Source: Nostoc sp. B(2019)
GTDB lineage: Bacteria; Cyanobacteriota; Cyanobacteriia; Cyanobacteriales; Nostocaceae
Length of the DNA: 64,000 nt
Assembly (NCBI RefSeq): GCF_010091925.1
Contig: NZ_WVID01000009.1
Span: 124,001-188,000, forward strand
Direction of reading: 5' to 3'
Shown: in pieces, positions 44,710 through 56,808 of the stretch
Position numbering within the stretch: the first letter of the stretch is position 1
How the letters are laid out: every line of letters starts with the position of its first letter
Translations under genes and position numbers: made by a program
Notes under the pieces: model-generated
Database searches by the model: none
The model's input: the letters and a program-made list of their open reading frames with translations, nothing else
What the model was told of the DNA's origin: nothing

Positions 44710-46221
44710 ATGTATTGCGACTACCTGGTACAAATCCTGACTGCCCGTGTGTATGATGTTGCCCAGGAAACACCACTGGAGTATGCCCCAAATCTCTCTA
44801 CACGACTGAATAATAAACTCCTACTCAAGCGAGAGGATATGCAGTCAGTATTTTCCTTTAAGCTGCGGGGTGCATACAACAAAATGGTGAATCTATCAAC
44901 TGATTTACTAGCACAGGGTGTAATTGCTGCGTCTGCGGGAAATCATGCCCAAGGGGTTGCCCTTGGTGCTCGTCAGTTAGGAACAAGAGCAATGATCGTT
45001 ATGCCAGTAACAACGCCCCAGGTCAAGGTAGATGCAGTTAAAGCACGCGGGGGAGAGGTGGTGTTGCATGGAGATACATACGATGATGCATACACTTACG
45101 CCCGTCAACTGGAAGCGGAAAAGGGTTTAACCTTCATTCACCCCTTTGATGATCCGTATGTGATTGCCGGACAGGGAACAATTGGCATGGAAATTCTGCG
45201 GCAATGTCAGCAACCCATCCATGCAATTTTTGTCGCAATTGGCGGTGGCGGATTGATTTCTGGGATTGCGGCGTATGTGAAACGGTTGCGTCCCGAAATC
45301 AAAATTATTGGCGTTGAGCCGGTGGATGCTAATGCTATGTATCAATCGTTAAAAGTTGGACATCGGGTACGATTGCCCCAAGTGGGCTTATTTGCTGACG
45401 GGGTAGCGGTGCGGGAAGTGGGTGAAGAAACTTTTCGTTTGTGTCAGCAGTATGTAGATGAGATCATTTTGGTGGATACAGATGATACTTGTGCTGCGAT
45501 TAAAGATGTGTTTGAGGATACACGCTCAATTTTAGAACCAGCGGGTGCATTGGCGATCGCAGCTGCCAAAGCCTACGCAGAACGGGAGCAAATCCAGGGA
45601 CAAACGTTAATTGCAGTGGCTTGCGGCGCTAACATGAACTTTGATCGCTTGCGTTTTGTCGCAGAACGGGCAGAATTTGGCGAACGCCGCGAAGCCATCT
45701 TTGCAGTTACAATTCCCGAAGAACGGGGCAGTATTCGCCAGTTTTGTGAATGTATTGGTAGACGCAATCTAACTGAGTTTAACTATCGCATTGCCGATAA
45801 AACAGAAGCCCATATTTTTGTGGGTGTACAGATTCAAAATCGTGCTGACGCGGTAAAGATGGCAGAAACCTTTGAAACCTGCGGGTTTAAAACCATTGAT
45901 TTAACTGATGACGAACTGACAAAATTACACCTGCGCCACATGGTTGGTGGACATTCTCCTCTGGCTCACAACGAATTACTCTATCGTTTTGAATTTCCCG
46001 AACGTCCCGGCGCGTTGATGAAATTCGTCACTTCCATGAGTCCCAACTGGAATATTAGTATGTTCCACTACCGCAACAATGGGGCAGACTACGGGCGAAT
46101 TGTCGTCGGTATCCAGGTTCCTCCCCAAGAGATGAAAGAGTGGCAAGCTTTTCTCGATACCCTTGGCTATCGCTATTGGGATGAAAACCAGAATCCTGCA
46201 TACAAGCTGTTTTTGGGCTAG
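44710..46221 (+). CDS. ilvA: Biosynthetic threonine ammonia-lyase IlvA
   Basis: A 503-residue PLP enzyme converting threonine to 2-oxobutanoate at the start of isoleucine synthesis. The catalytic domain shows PLP lysine K51 in SFKLRGAYNKM, SAGNHAQGVA (about 75-84) and the Gly-rich phosphate loop IGGGGLISG (about 180-188). The C-terminal part (about 330-500) holds two ACT-like regulatory domains (AIFAVTIPEERGSIRQF, YRFEFPERPGALMKFV), so isoleucine feedback inhibition and valine activation are expected. ATG 44710 is preferred over TTG 44701. It lies 127 bases after the toxin gene, probably with its own promoter. Confidence 0.93.
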   Translation: MYCDYLVQILTARVYDVAQETPLEYAPNLSTRLNNKLLLKREDMQSVFSFKLRGAYNKMVNLSTDLLAQGVIAASAGNHAQGVALGARQLGTRAMIVMPVTTPQVKVDAVKARGGEVVLHGDTYDDAYTYARQLEAEKGLTFIHPFDDPYVIAGQGTIGMEILRQCQQPIHAIFVAIGGGGLISGIAAYVKRLRPEIKIIGVEPVDANAMYQSLKVGHRVRLPQVGLFADGVAVREVGEETFRLCQQYVDEIILVDTDDTCAAIKDVFEDTRSILEPAGALAIAAAKAYAEREQIQGQTLIAVACGANMNFDRLRFVAERAEFGERREAIFAVTIPEERGSIRQFCECIGRRNLTEFNYRIADKTEAHIFVGVQIQNRADAVKMAETFETCGFKTIDLTDDELTKLHLRHMVGGHSPLAHNELLYRFEFPERPGALMKFVTSMSPNWNISMFHYRNNGADYGRIVVGIQVPPQEMKEWQAFLDTLGYRYWDENQNPAYKLFLG

Positions 46222-46486
46222 AGGGCTGGGGATTGGGGACAAGGATGACAAAGGGGAAAGGGGGAAAATAACTAACTTCTGCTTGTGCGTCCCAATAAAT
46301 GACAAATGACTCCTCATCCTCTTTGCGCCTTTGCGCCTCTGCGTGAGACAAATCATCCCGCTTTCTCTACAACACCAAAAAATAAATGTTTAGACCCATA
46401 CGAATTTGAAAGCAAGAACCGGAGTGCCAGGCACAAACACCGCTGTTAGATTTATAGTCATAACGCGAATCGTTGAAAGGAACGCT

Positions 46487-47572
46487 ATGAACATCTCAGC
46501 GAAAAACGCCCAGCTTGCAGCGGTAACAGAGAACGATATTCGCTGGGCATCAGTTATCGCCCGCGATCCTAAAGCAGATAACAAATTCTACTACTCGGTC
46601 AAAACTACTGGCGTATACTGCCGTCCCTCGTGCGCCGCGCGTCTGGCGCGACCGGAAAATGTGCGTTTCCATGCGACTTGCAAGGATGCCGAAGAAGCTG
46701 GGTTTCGCCCGTGCAAGCGCTGCAAGCCGGATCAGACCTCGTTGCTCGAACAGCATACCGCGAAAATTGCGATCGCTTGTCGGCTCATTGAAAATTCCCA
46801 AGAAATACCCAGTCTCGAACAACTGTCGAAGCATGTGGGATTGAGCACCTATCACTTCCACCGTGTGTTTAAAGCGATCGCTGGACTGACGCCAAAAGAA
46901 TACGCTGCGGCTGATCGTGAGAAGCGGGTGCGGAACACGCTCAACAAGAGTGGCACGGTGACGCAAGCAATTTACAACGCCGGGTATAACTCCAACGGAC
47001 GGTTCTACGAAACATCAGATCAGGTATTGGGTATGACACCTTCAAATTATCGCGCCGGTGGCGTTCATACAGATATACACTTTGCTGTCGGCGAATGCTC
47101 TTTGGGATCGATTCTCGTTGCCAAAAGCGATCGCGGGATTTGCGCCATTTTTCTAGGCGACGATCCAGATGCACTGACACGCGATTTGCAAAACCGATTC
47201 CCACAGGCCAATCTAATCAGCGGGGACACCGAGTTTGAGCAGATTGTCTCGAAAGTGGTGGGCTTTGTTGAAGCGCCAGCATTGGGACTGGATTTACCTC
47301 TTGATATCCGCGGCACTGCCTTCCAGCAGCTCGTATGGCAAGCGTTGCAGAAGATTCCAGTCGGTTCGACGGCGAGCTATACTGACATCGCCAAGTGCAT
47401 CGGTTTGCCGAAATCCGTGCGGGCGATCGCCCAGGCCTGCGGCGCAAATGCCTTAGCAGTAGCAATTCCTTGCCATCGTGTTGTGCGTCATGACGGGGCA
47501 TTGTCGGGCTATCGATGGGGCGTCGAACGCAAACGTATGCTTCTCGAACGAGAAGCTTACCCCAATACTTAG
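46487..47572 (+). CDS. ada: Ada: methylation-responsive regulator and O6-methylguanine-DNA methyltransferase
   Basis: A 361-residue protein with E. coli Ada layout. The N-terminal zinc site uses Cys45, Cys49, Cys76 and Cys79 (GVYCRPSC, FRPCKRCKP), with the same spacing as E. coli Cys38/42/69/72, so Cys45 should take methyl groups from phosphotriesters. An AraC-type helix-turn-helix follows (about 100-190). The C-terminal methyltransferase has the active-site IPCHRVVR. The ATG at 46487 follows GAAAGGAACGCT. Base composition is clearly more GC-rich than neighbouring genes (for example CGCGCGTCTGGCGCGACC), which suggests acquisition by transfer. It converges on the CRISPR accessory gene, 18 bases away. 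Confidence 0.92.
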   Translation: MNISAKNAQLAAVTENDIRWASVIARDPKADNKFYYSVKTTGVYCRPSCAARLARPENVRFHATCKDAEEAGFRPCKRCKPDQTSLLEQHTAKIAIACRLIENSQEIPSLEQLSKHVGLSTYHFHRVFKAIAGLTPKEYAAADREKRVRNTLNKSGTVTQAIYNAGYNSNGRFYETSDQVLGMTPSNYRAGGVHTDIHFAVGECSLGSILVAKSDRGICAIFLGDDPDALTRDLQNRFPQANLISGDTEFEQIVSKVVGFVEAPALGLDLPLDIRGTAFQQLVWQALQKIPVGSTASYTDIAKCIGLPKSVRAIAQACGANALAVAIPCHRVVRHDGALSGYRWGVERKRMLLEREAYPNT

Positions 47573-47590
47573 CTTGTCCAGGCAGCGGAC

Positions 47591-49123
47591 TTAAATAGCA
47601 TCTTTAAGATGGTTGAGTCCCCATTGATAAAGCGATCGCATCAGTAGTTGATCACCATTAGGAGGTGTACTAATTTCCATCAGCACATTCATCATCAAAT
47701 TTTTAATAATTTCTGGCGTTTCTGGGAATGTTACAGGAAACCCATTATTAGCCCAGACATAACAAATTTTTCTTGAAGTGATAAATTCACCCTGATGAAT
47801 AATTTTATTACGTTTTTGGCGAATTTCATACAATAATTTAGACCAGTTACTATCTTGATTCAACTTCTTATATTGACACCAACCTTGCATTAATTCTGCT
47901 AGTGATGGGTCATTATTTTTATTTAACATCAAACCTTTAACAACCCAGTTGTGTGATTCTGATTGGAGATATAGTAACTGTTCTAAAAGCTGTGTAAACT
48001 GAATAAACGCAGTGGTGTAATTTTCTCGGCAAAGACATAATTCTATGATAATTGTAGATTCCCATAGTTGAGTTATGTTGTCTGATTGCATTTTGTGGAG
48101 TTGGGTTTTCCAACTTTCAATTTGCTCAGAATCAACCAGATTATTGACATCATTGGAACTTAGCCATTCTCCCAACTTGCGAAAAAAATCACTGTCAGAT
48201 TCCCAGTTGCTATATCTTGCTAAAAACCCAGCTAATTTATATAAAACTGGATGAAGATTTTGATGAATTTTTAACCATAATTGAGCTTCGACAAAATCAC
48301 CTCTTTCCCAAGCAGAAATAATTCGCAGTCTTTCTAATGACCAGAAATACTCTCCCATTGGAATCAGTTTAAAACTTTGGGAATGATTAGCGGTTATTAA
48401 ATTATTTTCTAATTTAGTAAAAAACTCTGGAGGTTCATTTGGACTTGCATTAAATACTTTACACTGACGTACTAAAGCCGCAGCACAAATTTCTACGCTA
48501 GATGCAACAGTTGGCACACAACCTTTATTTTGTATCCATAATACAAATTCTTGATCACCAGAGGGAGAAAAGTAATCCAAAGCTTCTTTTAATACTAAAA
48601 GCTCTAGTTCTTGACGAATAGCATTGCTATCATTTGCATTAATAATTGGTACGTGAACATCAACTCTGATATCAGGAAAAATACTTTTAATTTTTCCTGC
48701 CATTAATTGTGCTAACCAAATAGTATCGAGTCGGCGAAAAGACCAAGAAACGGTTTCTGGTTGGTCAGTTCCCCATAAAATAATATGCTTGAGGCCCTGT
48801 TTAATACCAGTTGCAATAATTTTTTGATCTAAAAGCAATTCAACTTGGCTAAAGTCACCACCAAGCCATTCTACACAGTATTCGTAATACCGCTTACCTA
48901 AATCTCTAGCACTCCAAGGAGAGATTTTGTCGTTTTCTTGGTAAGTACCACGCTCAATTCCTAATTCTTGATAAAGTTCGTTAACGTGGCTTGGATAGCT
49001 ACTATTACCATCTGCACCAAAAGAACGAGTTACTCCATCTTGACAAAGCCAACCGACTTGACGAGTACCTACGGTAATAATTAATGTATCTACGTGATTA
49101 GTTTCAGTTGATATGGTTTTCAT
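47591..49123 (-). CDS. Type III CRISPR accessory ribonuclease, Csm6/Csx1-like (CARF-HEPN)
   Basis: A 510-residue protein at the end of the cmr operon. The N-terminus (DTLIITVGTRQVGWLCQDG) and a second loop (NKGCVPTVASSVEICAAALV, about 205-224) look like the two nucleotide-binding segments of a CARF domain, which senses cyclic oligoadenylate made by Cas10. The C-terminus carries RNKIIHQG, with Arg438 and His443 giving an R-x4-H HEPN ribonuclease motif. It should cut RNA non-specifically once activated. The CARF loops are unlike the usual SGGT form, so the ligand size is unknown. It overlaps the cmr6-cmr1 gene by four bases. Confidence 0.72.
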   Translation of the reverse strand: MKTISTETNHVDTLIITVGTRQVGWLCQDGVTRSFGADGNSSYPSHVNELYQELGIERGTYQENDKISPWSARDLGKRYYEYCVEWLGGDFSQVELLLDQKIIATGIKQGLKHIILWGTDQPETVSWSFRRLDTIWLAQLMAGKIKSIFPDIRVDVHVPIINANDSNAIRQELELLVLKEALDYFSPSGDQEFVLWIQNKGCVPTVASSVEICAAALVRQCKVFNASPNEPPEFFTKLENNLITANHSQSFKLIPMGEYFWSLERLRIISAWERGDFVEAQLWLKIHQNLHPVLYKLAGFLARYSNWESDSDFFRKLGEWLSSNDVNNLVDSEQIESWKTQLHKMQSDNITQLWESTIIIELCLCRENYTTAFIQFTQLLEQLLYLQSESHNWVVKGLMLNKNNDPSLAELMQGWCQYKKLNQDSNWSKLLYEIRQKRNKIIHQGEFITSRKICYVWANNGFPVTFPETPEIIKNLMMNVLMEISTPPNGDQLLMRSLYQWGLNHLKDAI

Positions 49124-51078
49124 AAAGGGAAAATTTGGGCATAGTTTTGAGGAGTTGTATCTTGACGTAGCTTATCTAAAAACTTTTTGCGAGGGTCAGC
49201 GGTAGCACCGAAAACGGTGACTACTTGATAATTATCTAAATCTGCAATCCAAACTGGTGAAGGTTTAACAGGAGGTCTACCAACTTTACCGCAAAGATTA
49301 GGGTCGTAATTTTCCTGCCCATCTCTGTCATTGATTTTTAAATCTGAACTATGAAGAATTGCTAGTGCATAAGGCTTATCAAATTTTTCCTTTCCAGCAC
49401 AAACAACTATACGACAATTGGCATCAACAACTTCGCTCCATTGGTCACGACTAACTGTATTTATGCTTTTGGATGAACGATAATCGAATGCAACATCAAA
49501 TTTCATCAAAGCTGCGTATAAATCTCTTAAACGTTGTTGAAATATTCTTTGGAATTCTTGAGGACTATCTGGTAAATTCCAAAATGAGTCTTCGCTTTCA
49601 GGAATTAATGTAGAGCCACGATACCAAGGGGCAAAAGGACGATTTTGGCGAGAATAACAAGGTCTTCTTGCGCCCTGTCCAATTCCTCCTAAATGAAACA
49701 TCAACCATGTGAGGTTTCGGCAGAGTGTTTTAATAGCGTCACGTTTATCTATCGGAGCTTCTGAAGAATAATTTAGTGTGAGGATTCCTTGTTGTTCTCC
49801 ACAAGGATCTTTATTAGTTTTTGGCTCCCTTTGTCTGACTGCTGCATCTAAAACTCTCACCATTAAACAGCCACGCTTTTTGTCGGGAGTGATTGCACCA
49901 AATATTATAGCTTCTAACTCTTTTACTTTTTCAGGTGCTAAAACTCCACGTGCAAAAGTACGAAACCAGTAGCGTAACATTGATTTAAAAGCCACAGGAC
50001 GCACTTCTGCATCTGCTGCTGTATCTGCCTTTAATTTACCTTGTCTATCAATTTTGAGGTTGCCGTCTCGGTCTTTTTGGTAAGGTTGAAAAACATCTTT
50101 AAATTTTTGGCGGCCGTGAATTAATTGACCTTCTATAGTAAATTCAACTCGAAAAAACTCACTTTCTGGTTTAATTTTACCTGGTCTAATGAGTTCACCA
50201 TATCCAGTATTAACTTGTGAGCCAATACCAGCTTGTAGACCTGTAATTAACCATTGTTTAGTCTGTTCTAATATTTGAGTATCTTGACAATTATTAGCTA
50301 GGCGTAAACCAATGAGAAAAGTTGCTTCTTTGAGAGAAAAGAACGCATTAGGGTTGGGGCTATATTCAAGTGAGTTCTCTTTCCACTGCCAAATATTATT
50401 TGCTATGTCTACCGTTAATATTTTTTGTCTGGGGAGAGGGTAAGCATCTAGGAAAACAACTTTACCTGCGCGATCGCACTCATTCTTCGCTTCTAAAGAA
50501 CCAAACCAGGGTGCAACTTCTTTCTCTGCTGCTTTCCAATTGACTTGCTTTTGCACCATGATTTCTCGAATTGCCTGTGTTCTAGCAACACCGCGCAAAG
50601 TACTGGAGGGAATATAAGGCATTCCTAAAGCATCAAAGGCAGGTAAAAGAATACTTTCTGGGCCTTTATGTCCGCCTACCCGAATTCGCCAAGGGCATTT
50701 GACTTGAAATGAATCTTTAGCAATTAGTTGAGTGCGTTTTGTTAGCTGATCCAAGCGATCGCTATAATTCGCCTTTTCCTCAGCTATTTGTAACAATTGC
50801 ACTTTTGTCTCATCTTTATATTCACTGTCAAGCGATCGCATCCAACGCAGATATTCTACAAAACTCGCTGCTGCATCGGGATTGGGTACATTGTCAGGGT
50901 CAAGCCAAGGAGAAGGTATAGAAAGCTGATTACTGCCATTTCCACTATTATTACCGCCACCATGACCACCAGAATTACCATCAATACCAACAGTAATTAC
51001 CTTTTTAGGTTTATTCATATCTGATTTCGTAGTTGCAGGTGGTTGAGGTTTTCTAGGTTGAGGTCTATCAAATACCAT
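49120..51078 (-). CDS. Cmr6-Cmr1 fusion protein (RAMP)
   Basis: A 652-residue protein combining two RAMP modules usually encoded separately. Residues 1-70 are a Pro/Gly-rich tail. Residues about 115-310 are Cmr6-like: GMPYIPSSTLRGVARTQAIR, GKVVFLDAYPLPR and GLQAGIGSQVNTGYGEL. Residues about 320-650 are Cmr1-like: EVRPVAFKSMLRYWFRTFAR, EAIIFGAI and the GGIGQGARRP glycine-rich loop. These subunits cap the Cmr backbone at the end near the guide's 3' side. Cmr1 and Cmr6 are not otherwise present in the operon, which supports the assignment. It overlaps cmr5 by one base and the nuclease gene by four. The N-terminal low-complexity part is unexplained. Confidence 0.78.
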   Translation of the reverse strand: MVFDRPQPRKPQPPATTKSDMNKPKKVITVGIDGNSGGHGGGNNSGNGSNQLSIPSPWLDPDNVPNPDAAASFVEYLRWMRSLDSEYKDETKVQLLQIAEEKANYSDRLDQLTKRTQLIAKDSFQVKCPWRIRVGGHKGPESILLPAFDALGMPYIPSSTLRGVARTQAIREIMVQKQVNWKAAEKEVAPWFGSLEAKNECDRAGKVVFLDAYPLPRQKILTVDIANNIWQWKENSLEYSPNPNAFFSLKEATFLIGLRLANNCQDTQILEQTKQWLITGLQAGIGSQVNTGYGELIRPGKIKPESEFFRVEFTIEGQLIHGRQKFKDVFQPYQKDRDGNLKIDRQGKLKADTAADAEVRPVAFKSMLRYWFRTFARGVLAPEKVKELEAIIFGAITPDKKRGCLMVRVLDAAVRQREPKTNKDPCGEQQGILTLNYSSEAPIDKRDAIKTLCRNLTWLMFHLGGIGQGARRPCYSRQNRPFAPWYRGSTLIPESEDSFWNLPDSPQEFQRIFQQRLRDLYAALMKFDVAFDYRSSKSINTVSRDQWSEVVDANCRIVVCAGKEKFDKPYALAILHSSDLKINDRDGQENYDPNLCGKVGRPPVKPSPVWIADLDNYQVVTVFGATADPRKKFLDKLRQDTTPQNYAQIFPL

Positions 51079-51473
51079 TAGTTTGAGTCTCCCTCAATAC
51101 CTGAATAAATAGCAGTAGCCCAAAAACTAAACTCTTGTGCTAAAGCTAGTCCCAATCCTGTTAAACCTAAATACTCATCTATGTCTAACTTTTTCAAAAG
51201 CATCAATCCGCCGTCACCTGCTAAATTTTGTACACCAGACAAGTCCTGTAAACATTCAAAAAACTTTTTTACAACTTGTTTTTTACCTTCTTGGTTCAGT
51301 GCTTTTTCTTCTGCTTTGAGGCGCATCATTCCCCAGGTAGATAGATAGGTATACAATTCCACAGCTTGCTTTTTTTGTTCTTTAAGGCGTTCTGTATTAC
51401 CTGCATCTTGCGATCGCAAGCTATCTAAAACTTCAAAAACAGGTGTGGCAATTGTTCGTGGATCGAATGTCAT
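51078..51473 (-). CDS. cmr5: Cmr5, small subunit of the type III-B complex
   Basis: A 131-residue, mostly helical protein in the expected position of Cmr5 and with its character: an N-terminal helix of charged residues (ERLKEQKKQAVELYTYLSTW), a middle region on aromatic and Lys residues, and a short C-terminal tail (FWATAIYSGI). Sequence conservation of Cmr5 is low, so context counts for much of the call. It forms the inner filament that contacts the target RNA. It shares one base with the next gene (TAATG) and begins 39 bases after cmr4. Confidence 0.8.
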   Translation of the reverse strand: MTFDPRTIATPVFEVLDSLRSQDAGNTERLKEQKKQAVELYTYLSTWGMMRLKAEEKALNQEGKKQVVKKFFECLQDLSGVQNLAGDGGLMLLKKLDIDEYLGLTGLGLALAQEFSFWATAIYSGIEGDSN

Positions 51474-51512
51474 AACTTAAATTTTCCTATTGGCTATTCT
51501 TGCTATCTTCAA

Positions 51513-52304
51513 TTAATCACCCGCTAACCATTGCTGAACAAAACCTCTTCCCAAACTTTCTTGTCCACCAATTTGGAGGATTTGATTGACAGATAATATT
51601 TGTTGAAAATCGGTACGAGATTTTTCTGCTGTACCATTAGCTTGCGATGTAGTTCCCCAAGACAAATACATCAGAGTATCGGGAGGAATAGCTTCTTCAT
51701 AACGAAATCCACCTTCTACAGATTTGTGTTCGTCTAATTTAATTTTTACCTGTCTCCACAAACTCATCTGAATTAGGGTGGCGCAATGTTGATCTGGCAG
51801 AACAAGCAATCTATTAATAGAACTAGTCTCTAGTGTCTGTGGTACAAAAATTTTCCAATCTTTCCACTCTTGGAGTTGATTAGCTTTTAAAATCGCATCT
51901 TTCAAGTAAACGTTAGAGTTCTTTGTTGCAAAGTTACAGCTATATTCAACTGGAACATTAACACTATTACCTTTTAATCTTAGCCAGCGATTTAGCAGCA
52001 TTGGACAACTGATCCAGATAACGCCGTGGCTTAGAGAAGGTACAGGTAGCCATAAAATGGAAGCATCGCCTATCCAAATATCACCTTGTTCAAGTTGCTT
52101 ACCATCTTTTAAGTCATTACCAAATAGTTGATATTGTTTATCTTTATCTGTGACAGTTGACCGAACTTTACCACGAATTGTACTTGAAGGTATGTATGGT
52201 AAATTAGTGTGAGATTCCCGCGCAATTCCTAACAAATTACCTTCTTGAGTTGTACCCCCTGTATGTAACGGAGCAAGAAGATATAAATAAATGTAGTTCA
52301 TCAT
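51513..52304 (-). CDS. cmr4: Cmr4, backbone subunit of the type III-B complex
   Basis: A 263-residue RAMP protein. The start (YIYLYLLAPLHTGGTTQEGN) and RESHTNLPYIPSSTIRGKVR (residues about 29-48) are typical of Cmr4, and SLGRGFVQQW near the C-terminus is the Gly-rich loop. Cmr4 copies line the crRNA and normally cut target RNA every six bases through an Asp in the loop before the R-E-x-H-T segment. Here that loop reads GNLLGIARE, with Leu24 or Asn23 where the Asp is expected. Target cleavage may therefore be lost. The start is a double ATG two bases after the cmr3 stop. Confidence 0.85.
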   Translation of the reverse strand: MMNYIYLYLLAPLHTGGTTQEGNLLGIARESHTNLPYIPSSTIRGKVRSTVTDKDKQYQLFGNDLKDGKQLEQGDIWIGDASILWLPVPSLSHGVIWISCPMLLNRWLRLKGNSVNVPVEYSCNFATKNSNVYLKDAILKANQLQEWKDWKIFVPQTLETSSINRLLVLPDQHCATLIQMSLWRQVKIKLDEHKSVEGGFRYEEAIPPDTLMYLSWGTTSQANGTAEKSRTDFQQILSVNQILQIGGQESLGRGFVQQWLAGD

Positions 52305-52306
52305 GA

Positions 52307-56436
<4,130 letters not shown>

Positions 56437-56640
56437 AGATTTGTTTTCTTTGATAGTGCGTGTTTTAGATTGTATAAATTTATATTAGCGATTGTCTATT
56501 AAAATTTAATATTGATGACTGGGAAAAATTTTTGGTTGAATCCTCTCCTGATAAGGCTTTGAGCAAATTAGTTTGCAGTTATTTGAATATTTTTATTTAT
56601 ATTTTGACAAGTTTAATGATTTTTACGTATTTGTTGTAAC

Positions 56641-56662
56641 AAAAAAGCCCTGTGTAAAGGGC
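56641..56662 (-). terminator. Terminator of the CRISPR array transcript
   Basis: On the minus strand GCCC-TTTACACA-GGGC (with an extra T-A pair) is followed by TTTTTTG. It lies between the trailing end of the array and the cas10 gene, as expected if the array is read leftwards and the cas operon has its own promoter. Confidence 0.6.
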
Positions 56663-56747
56663 AAGTTCTTTATATTTTCTTCAGCAAGTGGTCACTCAAA
56701 GACCAGGTGTAAGCTTTCGCGCACCTAAATTGAACATTTTTTAGTTT

Positions 56748-56791
56748 AAAAGGCGATCGCAACTGATTGGTAGTGGGGCGATCGCTTTTTT
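56748..56791. terminator. HIP1-derived hairpin at the trailing end of the array
   Basis: AAAAGGCGATCGC and GCGATCGCTTTTTT pair over 11 bases around TGATTGGTAGTGG-like loop bases. Two HIP1 octamers thus form a stem with T-runs on both strands. It may stop transcripts from either side, 18 bases from the last repeat. Confidence 0.45.
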
Positions 56792-56808
56792 CTCTAAGCA
56801 GCAAAGTA

